Part shown: piece by piece, positions 5,879 to 7,903 of the stretch
Layout: the number at the start of each line of letters is the position of its first letter
Numbering within the stretch: position 1 is the first letter of the stretch
Assembly: GCA_039590215.1 (NCBI GenBank)
Contig: JBDHFX010000086.1
Span: 1 to 7,903 of the forward strand
Reading direction: 5' to 3'
Source of the DNA: CAMYLR01 sp039590215
Lineage (GTDB): Bacteria; Gemmatimonadota; Gemmatimonadetes; JACCXV01; JAHWKZ01
DNA: 7,903 nucleotides
Notes under the pieces: model-generated
Seen by the model: only the letters and a program-made list of their open reading frames with translations
Database searches by the model: none
What the model was told of the DNA's origin: nothing
Program-made: the position numbers and the translations under genes

Positions 5879-5951
5879 TGCGACAGAATACTCGGAACGA
5901 AAGTCTCCGGGGTACGACACATATTCGAGCGGGTTTGCACGAACCACCGTT

Positions 5952-5969
5952 GTTACCGCTCTTGTTACC
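5952..5969. repeat. Paired GTTACC direct repeat, site B3
   Basis: GTTACC 5952-5957 and 5964-5969 with spacer gctctt, identical to B1 and B2. It starts 120 nt after the first base of the tRNA core, the same value as at B2. Confidence 0.8.
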
Positions 5970-6049
5970 GCGGCTTGCCCACCCGAAGGCGAGCCGTGGG
6001 TGATGAAGTCACGCTCACGGTGCGTCCAACCTGACGGAACCCGGACTCG
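5970..6049. other. Near-empty payload between B3 and A6
   Basis: 80 nt without a supportable gene, between B3 and A6. The rest of the gene-free 5686-6120 stretch is accounted for by A5, hairpin, tRNA core, B3 and A6; 5686-5770 shows nothing of note. Confidence 0.45.
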
Positions 6050-6067
6050 GCCACCGTCTTTGTCACC
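6050..6067. repeat. Paired GCCACC/GTCACC direct repeat, site A6
   Basis: GCCACC 6050-6055 and GTCACC 6062-6067, 12-nt period, right flank gcgcc. The left hexamer is the most decayed of the set. The hairpin left arm gaagccccg begins 49 nt later at 6111, then the module stops at about 6122. Confidence 0.6.
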
Positions 6068-6120
6068 GCGCCTTTCGCACCCCACACACCTCTCATGCCC
6101 AAAAACTAAAGAAGCCCCGC

Positions 6121-6166
6121 CGAGCGCGACCCCGGCGATACTGAGAAGAACAGGAGCGATTCGCAT
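6121..6166 (-). pseudogene. Truncated start of a secreted-protein gene
   Basis: ATG 6164-6166 lies 1 nt after the cytochrome c stop and opens a typical signal peptide (M-R-I-A-P-V-L-L-S-I-A-G-V-A). After about 15 codons the sequence becomes the left half of the junction hairpin and then array DNA, where the frame runs on as unlikely Cys/Arg-rich protein. I read this as the 5' remnant of a gene once following the cytochrome in its operon and cut off where the array joins. Confidence 0.55.
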
Positions 6167-6167
6167 A

Positions 6168-7034
6168 TCATTCCGCCGCTTTCTCGACCGCCAGACTCGT
6201 CAGGTACCTGTGCAGAGCGTGGATCTCGTCGTTGGTGTAGTGCGCGAATCGACGCGTCGCGACTTCCGACATCGCTCCGACCTCCCGTCCGCCGAGCGCG
6301 ACACCCGAGCGCAGGAGGTCGCGAAACTGCGGCTCGGTGTACGCGGCTGTAATCGCCAGGCTCGGGGTCACCAGGAACCCGTCCTGACCCTGCAGATCCT
6401 GTCCGTGGCACTCCGTGCAGGTCGTGGAGGCGAGATAACGCCCGAAGACCTCGGCGTCGTCGCGATCCACGGTCTCGAGCGCCGGCCGCGCGTGGTCGAT
6501 CATCCGCGGCGCCACCTCGATTCGCCCGAGCGCCAGCATCGCTCGCAAGAGGGGGCCCAATCGGGTAGTCGGAAGTTCGTTCGCGACCTCGGGAACGCTT
6601 CTGAGGTAGGCGATGATCGCCCCCAGATCGTCGTCCGCCAGATGCGTGAAGGATTGCGAGGGCATGATCGGCAGCACGCCCTTCCCGTCGGAGCGGACAC
6701 CGTGTCGGAATAGTCGCACGAGGTCGAGATCGGAGTACGCGTCACGAGCCACGGTGACGTTCGGGATCACGAAGCGACCGAAGCGAAAGTCGTCGACGGC
6801 AATCTCCCCTTCGAGACCGTCTCCGTGACATGCGTGGCAACCGTGGATCCTGGCGAGCCGCTCGCCCCGGGCGATCGTCGCCGGGTCGTTCGAGACCGCG
6901 ACGTCTCGCGGAACGATCTCGTAGCGCTTCCCGATCCGATAAGCGCTCAGCGCGTAGATCACGCCGATGGCGATCAGAGCGAGCGCCAGGAGTCCCACCG
7001 CACCGCGGGCCAGCTTTCTCTTTACGTTCTTCAG
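6168..7034 (-). CDS. Membrane-anchored di-haem cytochrome c
   Basis: 288 aa if started at CTG 7032-7034, which gives a positively charged K-N-V-K-R-K start, a GAGAGG motif 6 nt upstream and an immediate membrane helix (about residues 10-30). The frame stays open to TTG 7185-7187, and there is no in-frame ATG or GTG before the helix, so the start is unsure. Two haem c sites are clear: C66-H-A-C-H70 and C206-T-E-C-H210, each followed by a candidate axial Met (Met124 in LPIMPSQSF and Met255 in GAMSEV). The domain pair and the N-terminal anchor suit periplasmic electron transfer, as in subunits that feed oxidases or accept electrons from dehydrogenases. It may once have formed an operon with the truncated gene after it and the multicopper oxidase before it. 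Confidence 0.88.
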   Translation of the reverse strand: MKNVKRKLARGAVGLLALALIAIGVIYALSAYRIGKRYEIVPRDVAVSNDPATIARGERLARIHGCHACHGDGLEGEIAVDDFRFGRFVIPNVTVARDAYSDLDLVRLFRHGVRSDGKGVLPIMPSQSFTHLADDDLGAIIAYLRSVPEVANELPTTRLGPLLRAMLALGRIEVAPRMIDHARPALETVDRDDAEVFGRYLASTTCTECHGQDLQGQDGFLVTPSLAITAAYTEPQFRDLLRSGVALGGREVGAMSEVATRRFAHYTNDEIHALHRYLTSLAVEKAAE

Positions 7035-7134
7035 TTCGATCCTCTCGATGTCGAACGCGACGAAAAAGATGCCGATCGGCGTGATATCGGACGGCCACGA
7101 CCAACCGACGCGCCTCGTCGCGGCAAGCGTCGGC

Positions 7135-7468
7135 GTGCCTTCGGAAAAAGACGAACCAACCGAGCTCTCCAAGCCCTGGCAAGACAAAGTATGGATACAG
7201 CTACTTGCCGTTGTGCTTGGCGTGCTCCCGCTCTACTCAGGTCTGATAGTTCTTCAGCTTCTGAGCGGACAACAACTTTCCATCCAGGGGTTCACCATCT
7301 ACCTGGCGCTGATTGCCCCCCTGACGATCGTCGGTGCTCTCTCTCGTGATCATTGTGGTCAACGTCTTCTCAACCTTCGTTCTTTCGGAGTTGCTGCCAG
7401 AGTCTCCCTCCGACGCGAGTGCCAGAAACCTATTCGTGGAGTTGGCCGGCAACCCCCGGCTGGAGTAG
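7135..7468 (+). pseudogene. Small membrane protein, frameshifted
   Basis: From GTG 7135 the frame gives a hydrophilic, acidic start (V-P-S-E-K-D-E-P), then two hydrophobic blocks: W-I-Q-L-L through V-L-Q-L-L and F-T-I-Y-L through L-T-I-V. At about 7331 an extra base breaks the frame; the shifted frame continues smoothly as V-L-S-L-V-I-I-V-V-N-V-F-S-T-F-V and a polar end E-S-P-S-D-A-S-A-R, stopping at TAG 7466-7468. The length of 334 nt is one more than a multiple of three, fitting a 1-nt insertion. In-frame ATGs further upstream (7048, 7069) would overlap the cytochrome promoter region, so the start is uncertain. Family not recognised. Its stop is 1 nt from that of the convergent multicopper oxidase. 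Confidence 0.55.
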
Positions 7469-7469
7469 G

Positions 7470-7903
7470 CTACCCCTCTTCGGGCAGTACGTTGTAGTGA
7501 CCCGACATGCCCGCCGCGAGGTGGGCTCCGACGTGGCAGTGGAACAGCCACTTGCCGCTGTTGTCGGGGACCATGTCGGCGACAGCCATCTCCATCGTGA
7601 CCAGGCTGGCCACGTCGGTCCGCATGCTGCACTTCGAAGTTCGTGGTACCCATCAGGTACCATCGCACGCGCTCACCGGCCCGCATCTCCAGGCCCTCGA
7701 GGTTGCCGTACGTCAAACCGTTCAACGTCTCCATGAAGTTCGACCCGCCGAACGGAGTCCAGAAGAACATCTCGCTGCGATCGATGCTTTCGGGGTCGCT
7801 CGCGTACGCCTGGATATTGTCCTCGAGGTGCCAGCTCAGGTTCTCGTCCTGCTCGTGGAACGAGACGACGAATTCGCGATCGACGTCCTTCGGCGCGCCG
7901 CTG
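7470..7903 (-). pseudogene. Multicopper oxidase, C-terminal part with an internal deletion and frame break
   Basis: The minus-strand frame enters from the right edge with cupredoxin-type sequence (F-V-V-S-F-H-E-Q-D-E-N-L-S-W and G-E-R-V-R-W-Y-L-M-G) and reads to N-F-E-V at about 7632. There it loses phase; from M-R-T-D-V (ATG 7623-7625) a second frame carries D-M-V-P-D-N, W-L-F-H-C-H-V, A-H-L-A-A-G-M and ends at TAG 7470-7472. The HCH...H...GM block supplies type 1 and type 2/3 copper ligands. Members of this hephaestin-like group normally have a short segment with an H-x-x-H-W-H-G motif between these two parts; it is absent, so copper binding would be lost. This could be a real deletion or an assembly error. 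The family oxidises metals or phenolic and amine substrates with O2. Confidence 0.8.

Larger units (their letters stand above)
3324..5894. mobile_element. 2.5-kb unit bounded by 63-bp direct repeats (putative integrase-less tRNA-Ile element)
   Basis: The 63-bp repeats 3324-3386 and 5832-5894 differ at one base (C at 3355, G at 5863) and start with the tRNA-Ile 3' half. This is the structure left by tandem or flanking attL/attR sites of an element inserted in a tRNA gene. Between them lie B2, A3, a SemiSWEET gene, a cyclase, A4, a broken DUF4440-like gene and A5. No recombinase is encoded, so movement, if any, would need a helper integrase. Because A3 and A4 lie inside, the unit may itself be a fusion of smaller cassettes. 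Inference from architecture. Confidence 0.55.
934..6122. other. Tandem array of att-like junction modules and gene payloads
   Basis: Six A sites, three B sites, five full or partial hairpins and two tRNA-Ile cores recur in fixed order and orientation, separating payloads: protease; three lipoproteins; empty; SemiSWEET plus cyclase; DUF4440-like; empty. Most payload genes read on the minus strand with an A site upstream of the first gene. The left end lies beyond the window; the right end is inside the hairpin at about 6122. The overall reading as a mobile cassette array is inference; the repeats and spacings are directly visible. Confidence 0.6.

Noticed and set aside
934..6067. CRISPR array
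   Set aside because: The repeats are 18-nt double hexamers spaced by 80 to over 2000 nt with genes between; no regular spacers and no cas genes.
934..6122. Integron cassette array
   Set aside because: No integron integrase is present and no attC-like site with R/L boxes and extrahelical bases; the hairpin is a perfect short stem and cores are tRNA-derived.
5724..6713. 329-codon plus-strand open frame across the second tRNA fragment and the cytochrome c gene
   Set aside because: It runs through the tRNA fragment and both repeat sites, then lies antisense to a clear cytochrome c; composition is Arg/Pro-rich shadow sequence.

Overview
The window looks like accessory DNA from an environmental bacterium, most plausibly a Gemmatimonadota-like lineage. 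That guess rests on several lipoproteins whose mature N-termini carry the C-x-x-(P/S)-T-G/E-P signature common in that phylum, on high GC, and on a long-signal-peptide secreted-protein style. It is an inference from protein style only, because no rRNA or other marker gene is present.

Layout. Positions 1-824 hold the 5' part of a minus-strand trypsin-like lipoprotein protease. Positions 1077-3138 hold a minus-strand operon of three lipoproteins, two of them paralogous. A gene-poor stretch at 3139-3807 contains a tRNA-Ile 3'-half fragment, hairpins and short repeats. Positions 3808-4086 encode a SemiSWEET/PQ-loop transporter (+), which converges on a DUF4242-class III nucleotidyl cyclase fusion at 4137-4958 (-). 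A frameshifted secreted NTF2/DUF4440-like gene lies at 5207-5685 (+). A second gene-poor stretch at 5686-6120 carries a second copy of the tRNA-Ile fragment. Beyond about 6122 the repeat system stops. What follows looks like ordinary host sequence: a truncated signal-peptide gene, a membrane-anchored di-haem cytochrome c (-), a frameshifted small membrane protein (+) and a multicopper oxidase (-) with an internal deletion.

The most striking content is not a gene. From 934 to 6122 the payload genes are separated by a recurring junction module, read on the + strand as: paired GTTACC/GTCACC hexamers with a 12-nt period (site A), about 49-50 nt to a 9-bp GC hairpin, 4 nt, a 47-nt tRNA-Ile(GAT) 3' half, and a second paired hexamer site (site B). 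Six A sites, three B sites, three full-stem hairpins plus one short and one half copy, and two tRNA cores are visible. Some junctions lack parts. The core-to-B spacing is identical in both full modules although most of the DNA between has diverged. Between modules sit payloads of one to three mainly envelope-related genes, plus two nearly empty payloads of 80-94 nt. No integrase is encoded here. I read this as a tandem array of small, integrase-less, tRNA-targeting elements, with att sites made of a tRNA core flanked by arm-type repeats, probably moved by a recombinase encoded elsewhere. Mobility itself is not shown by the sequence.

Three genes (5207-5685, 7135-7468, 7470-7903) carry frame breaks, so either this locus is decaying or the assembly has indel errors.
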